NCBI GenBank assembly: GCA_950106755.1
Contig: CATNNA010000006.1
Location: 620,001 to 684,000 of the forward strand
DNA length: 64,000 nt
Origin: Climacium dendroides
Taxonomy: Eukaryota > Streptophyta > Bryopsida > Hypnales > Climaciaceae
Reading direction: 5' to 3'
Positions 1 through 13,400 of the stretch are shown one piece after another; position 1 is the first letter of the stretch, and every line of letters begins with the position of its first letter. Made by a program: the position numbers and the translations under genes. Under the pieces are notes generated by a model that saw only the letters and a program-made list of their open reading frames with translations, was not told the DNA's origin and made no database searches.

Positions 1-243
1 CCAACTTCAAATCTCATGCACACTTCGCGTGATAATAAGAAAGCAAAGAAATGTGGAAGTTGCCAATGCTCCAAGCCTTCCTTTTCATCTTGGGAAATGG
101 TAACTCAACGGAAACTTTAAAGGCAATGCGTGACAAATCTATTGAAAAATTGGATTGGGCTTGCCTTGTATTTCGAGGGCCACCATCATTTCAATCCTCA
201 TAGACATTGCACGTATGAAAATGAAAGCAAGAAAACGTGATAA
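1..243 (+). repeat. Partial satellite unit at the left edge
   Basis: The window opens at unit position 124 of a 366-bp unit whose start would lie 122 bp to the left. The first bases read CCAACTTC, which together with CAC at unit 142-144 and TCT at 211-213 match the C-at-125 subtype seen at 1708 and 2806. The array therefore continues to the left of the window. Confidence 0.95.
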
Positions 244-609
244 ATGCAAATGTTGCAAGACATCATTTTCAAATTATTTGTAACAACTTATTTTATGGTG
301 TACATTGGAAGGGAATGCGTGAGAATTTCAAAAGGAGATCGTCCACTTGCCTTGTACTTTGATGCCCAAACTTCAAATCTGATGCGCACTTCGCGTGATA
401 ATAAGAAAGCAAAGAAATGTGGAAGTTGCCAATGCTCCAAGCCTTCCTTTTCATCTTGGGAAATGGTAACTCAACGGAAACTTTAAAGGCAATGCGTGAC
501 AAATCTATTGAAAAATTGGATTGGGCTTGCCTTGTATTTCGAGGGCCACCATCATTTCAATCCTCATAGACATTGCACGTATGAAAATGAAAGCAAGAAA
601 ACGTGATAA
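244..609 (+). repeat. Reference 366-bp satellite unit
   Basis: This is the first complete unit and the coordinate reference used in all entries. Main variable positions, in unit coordinates: 19 and 21 (ATC, ATG or CTC), 34 (T or C), 65-66 (GGA, GGG or GTA), 89 and 91 (AAAGGA, AAAAGA or AGAAGA), 103 (C or G), 125 (A or C), 138 (C or G), 143 (A or G), 149 (C or T), 201 (T or A), 212 (C or G), 222 (G or A), 227 (C or T), 239 (T or A), 268 (A or G), 282 (G or A), 291, 338, 360 and 364. These sites define the subtypes and the higher-order repeats. This copy carries AAAGGA at 88-93, G at 138 and G at 143. Confidence 0.95.
314..490 (+). repeat. Half-unit A of the dimeric satellite unit (177 bp)
   Basis: Half-unit A runs from the AATGCGTGA box at 314 to just before the same box at 491. 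Boxes shared with half-unit B are AATGCGTGA (unit 71 and 248), CTTGCCTTGTA (103 and 283), GAAAGCAA (162 and 346) and TTTTCA (23 and 205, the B copy lying across the unit join). Their spacings of 177, 180, 184 and 182 bp show that the 366-bp unit is a diverged dimer of a ~183-bp ancestor with small indels between halves. Confidence 0.85.
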
Positions 610-679
610 ATGCAAATGTTGCAAGACATCATTTTCAAATTATTTGTAACAACTTATTTTATGGTGTACATTGGAAGGG
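491..679 (+). repeat. Half-unit B of the dimeric satellite unit (189 bp)
   Basis: Half-unit B runs from AATGCGTGA at 491 to the next A-half box at 680. It aligns with half-unit A through the same ordered boxes but has diverged far more from A than any two whole units differ from each other. The dimer therefore formed long before the present array was amplified. It is the half that suffers the 86-bp deletion in the 280-bp derivative. Confidence 0.85.
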
Positions 680-1707
680 AATGCGTGAGAATTTCAAAAG
701 GAGATCGTCCACTTGCCTTGTACTTTGATGCCCAAACTTCAAATCTCATGCACACTTCGCGTGATAATAAGAAAGCAAAGAAATGTGGAAGTTGCCAATG
801 CTCCAAGCCTTCCTTTTCATCTTGGGAAATGGTAACTCAACGGAAACTTTAAAGGCAATGCGTGACAAATCTATTGAAAAATTGGATTGGGCTTGCCTTG
901 TATTTCGAGGGCCACCATCATTTCAATCCTCATAGACATTGCACGTATGAAAATGAAAGCAAGAAAACGTGATAAATGCAAATGTTGCAAGACATCATTT
1001 TCAAATTATTTGTAACAACTTATTTTATGGTGTACATTGGAAGGGAATGCGTGAGAATTTCAAAAGGAGATCGTCCACTTGCCTTGTACTTTGATGCCCA
1101 AACTTCAAATCTCATGCACACTTCGCGTGATAATAAGAAAGCAAAGAAATGTGGAAGTTGCCAATGCTCCAAGCCTTCCTTTTCATCTTGGGAAATGGTA
1201 ACTCAACGGAAACTTTAAAGGCAATGCGTGACAAATCTATTGAAAAATTGGATTGGGCTTGCCTTGTATTTCGAGGGCCACCATCATTTCAATCCTCATA
1301 GACATTGCACGTATGAAAATGAAAGCAAGAAAACGTGATAAATGCAAATGTTGCAAGACATCATTTTCAAATTATTTGTAACAACTTATTTTATGGTGTA
1401 CATTGGAAGGGAATGCGTGAGAATTTCAAAAGGAGATCGTCCACTTGCCTTGTACTTTGATGCCCAAACTTCAAATCTCATGCGCACTTCGCGTGATAAT
1501 AAGAAAGCAAAGAAATGTGGAAGTTGCCAATGCTCCAAGCCTTCCTTTTCATCTTGGGAAATGGTAACTCAACGGAAACTTTAAAGGCAATGCGTGACAA
1601 ATCTATTGAAAAATTGGATTGGGCTTGCCTTGTATTTCGAGGGCCACCATCATTTCAATCCTCATAGACATTGCACGTATGAAAATGAAAGCAAGAAAAC
1701 GTGATAA

Positions 1708-2805
1708 ATGCAAATGTTGCAAGACATCATTTTCAAATTATTTGTAACAACTTATTTTATGGTGTACATTGGAAGGGAATGCGTGAGAATTTCAAAAGGA
1801 GATCGTCCACTTGCCTTGTACTTTGATGCCCCAACTTCAAATCTCATGCACACTTCGCGTGATAATAAGAAAGCAAAGAAATGTGGAAGTTGCCAATGCT
1901 CCAAGCCTTCCTTTTCATCTTGGGAAATGGTAACTCAACGGAAACTTTAAAGGCAATGCGTGACAAATCTATTGAAAAATTGGATTGGGCTTGCCTTGTA
2001 TTTCGAGGGCCACCATCATTTCAATCCTCATAGACATTGCACGTATGAAAATGAAAGCAAGAAAACGTGATAAATGCAAATGTTGCAAGACATCATTTTC
2101 AAATTATTTGTAACAACTTATTTTATGGTGTACATTGGAAGGGAATGCGTGAGAATTTCAAAAGGAGATCGTCCAGTTGCCTTGTACTTTGATGCCCAAA
2201 CTTCAAATCTCATGCACACTTCGCGTGATAATAAGAAAGCAAAGAAATGTGGAAGTTGCCAATGCTCCAAGCCTTCCTTTTCATCTTGGGAAATGGTAAC
2301 TCAACGGAAACTTTAAAGGCAATGCGTGACAAATCTATTGAAAAATTGGATTGGGCTTGCCTTGTATTTCGAGGGCCACCATCATTTCAATCCTCATAGA
2401 CATTGCACGTATGAAAATGAAAGCAAGAAAACGTGATAAATGCAAATGTTGCAAGACATCATTTTCAAATTATTTGTAACAACTTATTTTATGGTGTACA
2501 TTGGAAGGGAATGCGTGAGAATTTCAAAAGGAGATCGTCCACTTGCCTTGTACTTTGATGCCCAAACTTCAAATCTCATGCACACTTCGCGTGATAATAA
2601 GAAAGCAAAGAAATGTGGAAGTTGCCAATGCTCCAAGCCTTCCTTTTCATCTTGGGAAATGGTAACTCAACGGAAACTTTAAAGGCAATGCGTGACAAAT
2701 CTATTGAAAAATTGGATTGGGCTTGCCTTGTATTTCGAGGGCCACCATCATTTCAATCCTCATAGACATTGCACGTATGAAAATGAAAGCAAGAAAACGT
2801 GATAA
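1708..2805 (+). repeat. Three-unit higher-order repeat (1098 bp), copy 1
   Basis: Units 1708, 2074 and 2440 have, in order, C at 125; G at 103 with A at 143; and the plain AAAGGA/A-at-143 type. The same three-unit order follows directly at 2806. Confidence 0.85.
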
Positions 2806-3903
2806 ATGCAAATGTTGCAAGACATCATTTTCAAATTATTTGTAACAACTTATTTTATGGTGTACATTGGAAGGGAATGCGTGAGAATTTCAAAAGGAGA
2901 TCGTCCACTTGCCTTGTACTTTGATGCCCCAACTTCAAATCTCATGCACACTTCGCGTGATAATAAGAAAGCAAAGAAATGTGGAAGTTGCCAATGCTCC
3001 AAGCCTTCCTTTTCATCTTGGGAAATGGTAACTCAACGGAAACTTTAAAGGCAATGCGTGACAAATCTATTGAAAAATTGGATTGGGCTTGCCTTGTATT
3101 TCGAGGGCCACCATCATTTCAATCCTCATAGACATTGCACGTATGAAAATGAAAGCAAGAAAACGTGATAAATGCAAATGTTGCAAGACATCATTTTCAA
3201 ATTATTTGTAACAACTTATTTTATGGTGTACATTGGAAGGGAATGCGTGAGAATTTCAAAAGGAGATCGTCCAGTTGCCTTGTACTTTGATGCCCAAACT
3301 TCAAATCTCATGCACACTTCGCGTGATAATAAGAAAGCAAAGAAATGTGGAAGTTGCCAATGCTCCAAGCCTTCCTTTTCATCTTGGGAAATGGTAACTC
3401 AACGGAAACTTTAAAGGCAATGCGTGACAAATCTATTGAAAAATTGGATTGGGCTTGCCTTGTATTTCGAGGGCCACCATCATTTCAATCCTCATAGACA
3501 TTGCACGTATGAAAATGAAAGCAAGAAAACGTGATAAATGCAAATGTTGCAAGACATCATTTTCAAATTATTTGTAACAACTTATTTTATGGTGTACATT
3601 GGAAGGGAATGCGTGAGAATTTCAAAAGGAGATCGTCCACTTGCCTTGTACTTTGATGCCCAAACTTCAAATCTCATGCACACTTCGCGTGATAATAAGA
3701 AAGCAAAGAAATGTGGAAGTTGCCAATGCTCCAAGCCTTCCTTTTCATCTTGGGAAATGGTAACTCAACGGAAACTTTAAAGGCAATGCGTGACAAATCT
3801 ATTGAAAAATTGGATTGGGCTTGCCTTGTATTTCGAGGGCCACCATCATTTCAATCCTCATAGACATTGCACGTATGAAAATGAAAGCAAGAAAACGTGA
3901 TAA
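2806..3903 (+). repeat. Three-unit higher-order repeat (1098 bp), copy 2
   Basis: Units 2806, 3172 and 3538 repeat the subtype order of 1708-2805 at exactly 1098 bp offset, with no difference noticed at the diagnostic sites. Confidence 0.85.
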
Positions 3904-6099
3904 ATGCAAATGTTGCAAGACATCATTTTCAAATTATTTGTAACAACTTATTTTATGGTGTACATTGGAAGGGAATGCGTGAGAATTTCAAAAGGAGATC
4001 GCCCACTTGCCTTGTACTTTGATGCCCAAACTTCAAATCTCATGCACACTTCGCGTGATAATAAGAAAGCAAAGAAATGTGGAAGTTGCCAATGCTCCAA
4101 GCCTTCCTTTTCATCTTGGGAAATGGTAACTCAACGGAAACTTTAAAGGCAATGCGTGACAAATCTATTGAAAAATTGGATTGGGCTTGCCTTGTATTTC
4201 GAGGGCCACCATCATTTCAATCCTCATAGACATTGCACGTATGAAAATGAAAGCAAGAAAACGTGATAAATGCAAATGTTGCAAGACATCATTTTCAAAT
4301 TATTTGTAACAACTTATTTTATGGTGTACATTGGAAGGGAATGCGTGAGAATTTCAAAAGGAGATCGTCCACTTGCCTTGTACTTTGATGCCCAAACTTC
4401 AAATCTCATGCGCACTTCGCGTGATAATAAGAAAGCAAAGAAATGTGGAAGTTGCCAATGCTCCAAGCCTTCCTTTTCATCTTGGGAAATGGTAACTCAA
4501 CGGAAACTTTAAAGGCAATGCGTGACAAATCTATTGAAAAATTGGATTGGGCTTGCCTTGTATTTCGAGGGCCACCATCATTTCAATCCTCATAGACATT
4601 GCACGTATGAAAATGAAAGCAAGAAAACGTGATAAATGCAAATGTTGCAAGACATCATTTTCAAATTATTTGTAACAACTTATTTTATGGTGTACATTGG
4701 AAGGGAATGCGTGAGAATTTCAAGAAGAGATCGTCCACTTGCCTTGTACTTTGATGCCCAAACTTCAAATCTCATGCACACTTCGCGTGATAATAAGAAA
4801 GCAAAGAAATGTGGAAGTTGCCAATGCTCCAAGCCTTCCTTTTCATGTTGGGAAATGGTAATTCAACGGAAACTTTAAAGGCAATGCGTGACAAATCTAT
4901 TGAAAAATTGGATTGGGCTTGCCTTGTATTTCGAGGGCCACCATCATTTCAATCCTCATAGACATTGCACGTATGAAAATGAAAGCAAGAAAACGTGATA
5001 AATGCAAATGTTGCAAGACATCATTTTCAAATTATTTGTAACAACTTATTTTATGGTGTACATTGGAAGGGAATGCGTGAGAATTTCAAGAAGAGATCGT
5101 CCACTTGCCTTGTACTTTGATGCCCAAACTTCAAATCTCATGCACACTTCGCGTGATAATAAGAAAGCAAAGAAATGTGGAAGTTGCCAATGCTCCAAGC
5201 CTTCCTTTTCATCTTGGGAAATGGTAACTCAACGGAAACTTTAAAGGCAATGCGTGACAAATCTATTGAAAAATTGGATTGGGCTTGCCTTGTATTTCGA
5301 GGGCCACCATCATTTCAATCCTCATAGACATTGCACGTATGAAAATGAAAGCAAGAAAACGTGATAAATGCAAATGTTGCAAGACATCATTTTCAAATTA
5401 TTTGTAACAACTTATTTTATGGTGTACATTGGAAGGGAATGCGTGAGAATTTCAAAAGGAGATCGTCCACTTGCCTTGTACTTTGATGCCCCAACTTCAA
5501 ATCTCATGCACACTTCGCGTGATAATAAGAAAGCAAAGAAATGTGGAAGTTGCCAATGCTCCAAGCCTTCCTTTTCATCTTGGGAAATGGTAACTCAACG
5601 GAAACTTTAAAGGCAATGCGTGACAAATCTATTGAAAAATTGGATTGGACTTGCCTTGTATTTCGAGGGCCACCATCATTTCAATCCTCATAGACATTGC
5701 ACATATGAAAATGAAAGCAAGAAAACGTGATAAATGCAAATGTTGCAAGACATCATTTTCAAATTATTTGTAACAACTTATTTTATGGTGTACATTGGAA
5801 GGGAATGCGTGAGAATTTCAAAAGGAGATCGTCCACTTGCCTTGTACTTTGATGCCCAAACTTCAAATCTCATGCGCACTTCGCGTGATAATAAGAAAGC
5901 AAAGAAATGTGGAAGTTGCCAATGCTCCAAGCCTTCCTTTTCATCTTGGGAAATGGTAACTCAACGGAAACTTTAAAGGCAATGCGTGACAAATCTATTG
6001 AAAAATTGGATTGGACTTGCCTTGTATTTCGAGGGCCACCATCATTTCAATCCTCATAGACATTGCACGTATGAAAATGAAAGCAAGAAAACGTGATAA

Positions 6100-9000
6100 A
6101 TGCAAATGTTGCAAGACATCATTTTCAAATTACTTGTAACAACTTATTTTATGGTGTACATTGGAAGGGAATGCGTGAGAATTTCAAAAAGAGATCGTCC
6201 ACTTGCCTTGTACTTTGATGCCCCAACTTCAAATCTCATGCACACTTCGCGTGATAATAAGAAAGCAAAGAAATGTGGAAGTTGCCAATGCTCCAAGCCT
6301 TCCTTTTCATCTTGGGAAATGGTAACTCAACGGAAACTTTAAAGGCAATGCGTGACAAATCTATTGAAAAATTGGATTGGGCTTGCCTTGTATTTCGAGG
6401 GCCACCATCATTTCAATCCTCATAGACATTGCACGTATGAAAATGAAAGCAAGAAAACGTGATAAATGCAAATGTTGCAAGACATCATTTTCAAATTATT
6501 TGTAACAACTTATTTTATGGTGTACATTGGGAGGGAATGCGTGAGAATTTCAAAAGGAGATCGTCCACTTGCCTTGTACTTTGATGCCCAAACTTCAAAT
6601 CTCATGCGCACTTCGCGTGATAATAAGAAAGCAAAGAAATGTGGAAGTTGCCAATGCTCCAAGCCTTCCTTTTCATCTTGGGAAATGGTAACTCAACGGA
6701 AACTTTAAAGGCAATGCGTGACAAATCTATTGAAAAATTGGATTGGGCTTGCCTTGTATTTCGAGGGCCACCATCATTTCAATCCTCATAGACATTGCAC
6801 GTATGAAAATGAAAGCAAGAAAACGTGATAAATGCAAATGTTGCAAGACATCATTTTCAAATTATTTGTAACAACTTATTTTATGGTGTACATTGGAAGG
6901 GAATGCGTGAGAATTTCAAGAAGAGATCGTCCACTTGCCTTGTACTTTGATGCCCAAACTTCAAATCTCATGCACACTTCGCGTGATAATAAGAAAGCAA
7001 AGAAATGTGGAAGTTGCCAATGCTCCAAGCCTTCCTTTTCATGTTGGGAAATGGTAATTCAACGGAAACTTTAAAGGCAATGCGTGACAAATCTATTGAA
7101 AAATTGGATTGGGCTTGCCTTGTATTTCGAGGGCCACCATCATTTCAATCCTCATAGACATTGCACGTATGAAAATGAAAGCAAGAAAACGTGATAAATG
7201 CAAATGTTGCAAGACATCATTTTCAAATTATTTGTAACAACTTATTTTATGGTGTACATTGGGAGGGAATGCGTGAGAATTTCAAAAGGAGATCGTCCAC
7301 TTGCCTTGTACTTTGATGCCCAAACTTCAAATCTCATGCGCACTTCGCGTGATAATAAGAAAGCAAAGAAATGTGGAAGTTGCCAATGCTCCAAGCCTTC
7401 CTTTTCATCTTGGGAAATGGTAACTCAACGGAAACTTTAAAGGCAATGCGTGACAAATCTATTGAAAAATTGGATTGGGCTTGCCTTGTATTTCGAGGGC
7501 CACCATCATTTCAATCCTCATAGACATTGCACGTATGAAAATGAAAGCAAGAAAACGTGATAAATGCAAATGTTGCAAGACATCATTTTCAAATTATTTG
7601 TAACAACTTATTTTATGGTGTACATTGGAAGGGAATGCGTGAGAATTTCAAAAAGAGATCGTCCACTTGCCTTGTACTTTGATGCCCCAACTTCAAATCT
7701 CATGCACACTTCGCGTGATAATAAGAAAGCAAAGAAATGTGGAAGTTGCCAATGCTCCAAGCCTTCCTTTTCATCTTGGGAAATGGTAACTCAACGGAAA
7801 CTTTAAAGGCAATGCGTGACAAATCTATTGAAAAATTGGATTGGGCTTGCCTTGTATTTCGAGGGCCACCATCATTTCAATCCTCATAGACATTGCACGT
7901 ATGAAAATGAAAGCAAGAAAACGTGATAAATGCAAATGTTGCAAGACATCATTTTCAAATTATTTGTAACAACTTATTTTATGGTGTACATTGGAAGGGA
8001 ATGCGTGAGAATTTCAAGAAGAGATCGTCCACTTGCCTTGTACTTTGATGCCCAAACTTCAAATCTCATGCACACTTCGCGTGATAATAAGAAAGCAAAG
8101 AAATGTGGAAGTTGCCAATGCTCCAAGCCTTCCTTTTCATGTTGGGAAATGGTAATTCAACGGAAACTTTAAAGGCAATGCGTGACAAATCTATTGAAAA
8201 ATTGGATTGGGCTTGCCTTGTATTTCGAGGGCCACCATCATTTCAATCCTCATAGACATTGCACGTATGAAAATGAAAGCAAGAAAACGTGATAAATGCA
8301 AATGTTGCAAGACATCATTTTCAAATTATTTGTAACAACTTATTTTATGGTGTACATTGGGAGGGAATGCGTGAGAATTTCAAAAGGAGATCGTCCACTT
8401 GCCTTGTACTTTGATGCCCAAACTTCAAATCTCATGCGCACTTCGCGTGATAATAAGAAAGCAAAGAAATGTGGAAGTTGCCAATGCTCCAAGCCTTCCT
8501 TTTCATCTTGGGAAATGGTAACTCAACGGAAACTTTAAAGGCAATGCGTGACAAATCTATTGAAAAATTGGATTGGGCTTGCCTTGTATTTCGAGGGCCA
8601 CCATCATTTCAATCCTCATAGACATTGCACGTATGAAAATGAAAGCAAGAAAACGTGATAAATGCAAATGTTGCAAGACATCATTTTCAAATTATTTGTA
8701 ACAACTTATTTTATGGTGTACATTGGAAGGGAATGCGTGAGAATTTCAAAAAGAGATCGTCCACTTGCCTTGTACTTTGATGCCCCAACTTCAAATCTCA
8801 TGCACACTTCGCGTGATAATAAGAAAGCAAAGAAATGTGGAAGTTGCCAATGCTCCAAGCCTTCCTTTTCATCTTGGGAAATGGTAACTCAACGGAAACT
8901 TTAAAGGCAATGCGTGACAAATCTATTGAAAAATTGGATTGGGCTTGCCTTGTATTTCGAGGGCCACCATCATTTCAATCCTCATAGACATTGCACGTAT

Positions 9001-10491
9001 GAAAATGAAAGCAAGAAAACGTGATAAATGCAAATGTTGCAAGACATCATTTTCAAATTATTTGTAACAACTTATTTTATGGTGTACATTGGGAGGGAAT
9101 GCGTGAGAATTTCAAAAGGAGATCGTCCACTTGCCTTGTACTTTGATGCCCAAACTTCAAATCTCATGCGCACTTCGCGTGATAATAAGAAAGCAAAGAA
9201 ATGTGGAAGTTGCCAATGCTCCAAGCCTTCCTTTTCATCTTGGGAAATGGTAACTCAACGGAAACTTTAAAGGCAATGCGTGACAAATCTATTGAAAAAT
9301 TGGATTGGGCTTGCCTTGTATTTCGAGGGCCACCATCATTTCAATCCTCATAGACATTGCACGTATGAAAATGAAAGCAAGAAAACGTGATAAATGCAAA
9401 TGTTGCAAGACATCATTTTCAAATTATTTGTAACAACTTATTTTATGGTGTACATTGGAAGGGAATGCGTGAGAATTTCAAGAAGAGATCGTCCACTTGC
9501 CTTGTACTTTGATGCCCAAACTTCAAATCTCATACACACTTCGCGTGATAATAAGAAAGCAAAGAAATGTGGAAGTTGCCAATGCTCCAAGCCTTCCTTT
9601 TCATGTTGGGAAATGGTAATTCAACGGAAACTTTAAAGGCAATGCGTGACAAATCTATTGAAAAATTGGATTGGGCTTGCCTTGTATTTCGAGGGCCACC
9701 ATCATTTCAATCCTCATAGACATTGCACGTATGAAAATGAAAGCAAGAAAACGTGATAAATGCAAATGTTGCAAGACATCATTTTCAAATTATTTGTAAC
9801 AACTTATTTTATGGTGTACATTGGGAGGGAATGCGTGAGAATTTCAAAAGGAGATCGTCCACTTGCCTTGTACTTTGATGCCCAAACTTCAAATCTGATG
9901 CGCACTTCGCGTGATAATAAGAAAGCAAAGAAATGTGGAAGTTGCCAATGCTCCAAGCCTTCCTTTTCATCTTGGGAAATGGTAACTCAACGGAAACTTT
10001 AAAGGCAATGCGTGACAAATCTATTGAAAAATTGGATTGGGCTTGCCTTGTATTTCGAGGGCCACCATCATTTCAATCCTCATAGACATTGCACGTATGA
10101 AAATGAAAGCAAGAAAACGTGATAAATGCAAATGTTGCAAGACATCATTTTCAAATTATTTGTAACAACTTATTTTATGGTGTACATTGGAAGGGAATGC
10201 GTGAGAATTTCAAAAGGAGATCGTCCACTTGCCTTGTACTTTGATGCCCAAACTTCAAATCTCATGCGCACTTCGCGTGATAATAAGAAAGCAAAGAAAT
10301 GTGGAAGTTGCCAATGCTCCAAGCCTTCCTTTTCATCTTGGGAAATGGTAACTCAACGGAAACTTTAAAGGCAATGCGTGACAAATCTATTGAAAAATTG
10401 GATTGGGCTTGCCTTATATTTCGAGGGCCACCATCATTTCAATCCTCATAGACATTGCACGTATGAAAATGAAAGCAAGAAAACGTGATAA
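6100..10491 (+). repeat. Twelve-unit higher-order repeat (4392 bp), copy 1
   Basis: It begins with a C-at-34/AAAAGA/C-at-125 unit (6100) and ends with an AAAGGA/G-at-143 unit (10126). Its ends match 10492-14883 at 4392 bp offset, while the interior matches at 3660 bp offset because a two-unit segment sits at different places in the two copies. Confidence 0.75.
7198..9759 (+). repeat. Seven-unit segment repeated at 10858 (copy 1)
   Basis: The order is G-at-66, AAAAGA/C-at-125, AGAAGA, G-at-66, AAAAGA/C-at-125, G-at-66, AGAAGA. The same seven subtypes in the same order occur at 10858-13419, 3660 bp downstream. The unit at 9394 has a private A at unit 141 (CATACAC). Confidence 0.82.
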
Positions 10492-13400
10492 ATGCAAATG
10501 TTGCAAGACATCATTTTCAAATTACTTGTAACAACTTATTTTATGGTGTACATTGGAAGGGAATGCGTGAGAATTTCAAAAAGAGATCGTCCACTTGCCT
10601 TGTACTTTGATGCCCCAACTTCAAATCTCATGCACACTTCGCGTGATAATAAGAAAGCAAAGAAATGTGGAAGTTGCCAATGCTCCAAGCCTTCCTTTTC
10701 ATCTTGGGAAATGGTAACTCAACGGAAACTTTAAAGGCAATGCGTGACAAATCTATTGAAAAATTGGATTGGGCTTGCCTTGTATTTCGAGGGCCACCAT
10801 CATTTCAATCCTCATAGACATTGCACGTATGAAAATGAAAGCAAGAAAACGTGATAAATGCAAATGTTGCAAGACATCATTTTCAAATTATTTGTAACAA
10901 CTTATTTTATGGTGTACATTGGGAGGGAATGCGTGAGAATTTCAAAAGGAGATCGTCCACTTGCCTTGTACTTTGATGCCCAAACTTCAAATCTCATGCG
11001 CACTTCGCGTGATAATAAGAAAGCAAAGAAATGTGGAAGTTGCCAATGCTCCAAGCCTTCCTTTTCATCTTGGGAAATGGTAACTCAACGGAAACTTTAA
11101 AGGCAATGCGTGACAAATCTATTGAAAAATTGGATTGGGCTTGCCTTGTATTTCGAGGGCCACCATCATTTCAATCCTCATAGACATTGCACGTATGAAA
11201 ATGAAAGCAAGAAAACGTGATAAATGCAAATGTTGCAAGACATCATTTTCAAATTATTTGTAACAACTTATTTTATGGTGTACATTGGAAGGGAATGCGT
11301 GAGAATTTCAAAAAGAGATCGTCCACTTGCCTTGTACTTTGATGCCCCAACTTCAAATCTCATGCACACTTCGCGTGATAATAAGAAAGCAAAGAAATGT
11401 GGAAGTTGCCAATGCTCCAAGCCTTCCTTTTCATCTTGGGAAATGGTAACTCAACGGAAACTTTAAAGGCAATGCGTGACAAATCTATTGAAAAATTGGA
11501 TTGGGCTTGCCTTGTATTTCGAGGGCCACCATCATTTCAATCCTCATAGACATTGCACGTATGAAAATGAAAGCAAGAAAACGTGATAAATGCAAATGTT
11601 GCAAGACATCATTTTCAAATTATTTGTAACAACTTATTTTATGGTGTACATTGGAAGGGAATGCGTGAGAATTTCAAGAAGAGATCGTCCACTTGCCTTG
11701 TACTTTGATGCCCAAACTTCAAATCTCATGCACACTTCGCGTGATAATAAGAAAGCAAAGAAATGTGGAAGTTGCCAATGCTCCAAGCCTTCCTTTTCAT
11801 GTTGGGAAATGGTAATTCAACGGAAACTTTAAAGGCAATGCGTGACAAATCTATTGAAAAATTGGATTGGGCTTGCCTTGTATTTCGAGGGCCACCATCA
11901 TTTCAATCCTCATAGACATTGCACGTATGAAAATGAAAGCAAGAAAACGTGATAAATGCAAATGTTGCAAGACATCATTTTCAAATTATTTGTAACAACT
12001 TATTTTATGGTGTACATTGGGAGGGAATGCGTGAGAATTTCAAAAGGAGATCGTCCACTTGCCTTGTACTTTGATGCCCAAACTTCAAATCTCATGCGCA
12101 CTTCGCGTGATAATAAGAAAGCAAAGAAATGTGGAAGTTGCCAATGCTCCAAGCCTTCCTTTTCATCTTGGGAAATGGTAACTCAACGGAAACTTTAAAG
12201 GCAATGCGTGACAAATCTATTGAAAAATTGGATTGGGCTTGCCTTGTATTTCGAGGGCCACCATCATTTCAATCCTCATAGACATTGCACGTATGAAAAT
12301 GAAAGCAAGAAAACGTGATAAATGCAAATGTTGCAAGACATCATTTTCAAATTATTTGTAACAACTTATTTTATGGTGTACATTGGAAGGGAATGCGTGA
12401 GAATTTCAAAAAGAGATCGTCCACTTGCCTTGTACTTTGATGCCCCAACTTCAAATCTCATGCACACTTCGCGTGATAATAAGAAAGCAAAGAAATGTGG
12501 AAGTTGCCAATGCTCCAAGCCTTCCTTTTCATCTTGGGAAATGGTAACTCAACGGAAACTTTAAAGGCAATGCGTGACAAATCTATTGAAAAATTGGATT
12601 GGGCTTGCCTTGTATTTCGAGGGCCACCATCATTTCAATCCTCATAGACATTGCACGTATGAAAATGAAAGCAAGAAAACGTGATAAATGCAAATGTTGC
12701 AAGACATCATTTTCAAATTATTTGTAACAACTTATTTTATGGTGTACATTGGGAGGGAATGCGTGAGAATTTCAAAAGGAGATCGTCCACTTGCCTTGTA
12801 CTTTGATGCCCAAACTTCAAATCTCATGCGCACTTCGCGTGATAATAAGAAAGCAAAGAAATGTGGAAGTTGCCAATGCTCCAAGCCTTCCTTTTCATCT
12901 TGGGAAATGGTAACTCAACGGAAACTTTAAAGGCAATGCGTGACAAATCTATTGAAAAATTGGATTGGGCTTGCCTTGTATTTCGAGGGCCACCATCATT
13001 TCAATCCTCATAGACATTGCACGTATGAAAATGAAAGCAAGAAAACGTGATAAATGCAAATGTTGCAAGACATCATTTTCAAATTATTTGTAACAACTTA
13101 TTTTATGGTGTACATTGGAAGGGAATGCGTGAGAATTTCAAGAAGAGATCGTCCACTTGCCTTGTACTTTGATGCCCAAACTTCAAATCTCATGCACACT
13201 TCGCGTGATAATAAGAAAGCAAAGAAATGTGGAAGTTGCCAATGCTCCAAGCCTTCCTTTTCATGTTGGGAAATGGTAATTCAACGGAAACTTTAAAGGC
13301 AATGCGTGACAAATCTATTGAAAAATTGGATTGGGCTTGCCTTGTATTTCGAGGGCCACCATCATTTCAATCCTCATAGACATTGCACGTATGAAAATGA

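Larger units (their letters stand above)
1..6465 (+). repeat. Sub-block 1a: mixed units, mostly AAAGGA type
   Basis: Units up to 4270 are AAAGGA at 88-93 with combinations of A or C at 125, C or G at 103 and A or G at 143. AGAAGA appears first at 4636 and 5002. The unit at 3904 has a private C giving GATCGCCC. Unit 5368 has a private ACATATG in place of ACGTATG. Units 5368 and 5734 share A at 282 (GGACTT). Confidence 0.8.

Noticed and set aside
293..502. 69-70-codon open frames on the - strand in a minority of units
   Set aside because: They appear only when G or other changes at unit 137-138, or the 2-bp deletion, remove a stop on the reverse strand. Presence depends on subtype markers, and they overlap the + strand frame.
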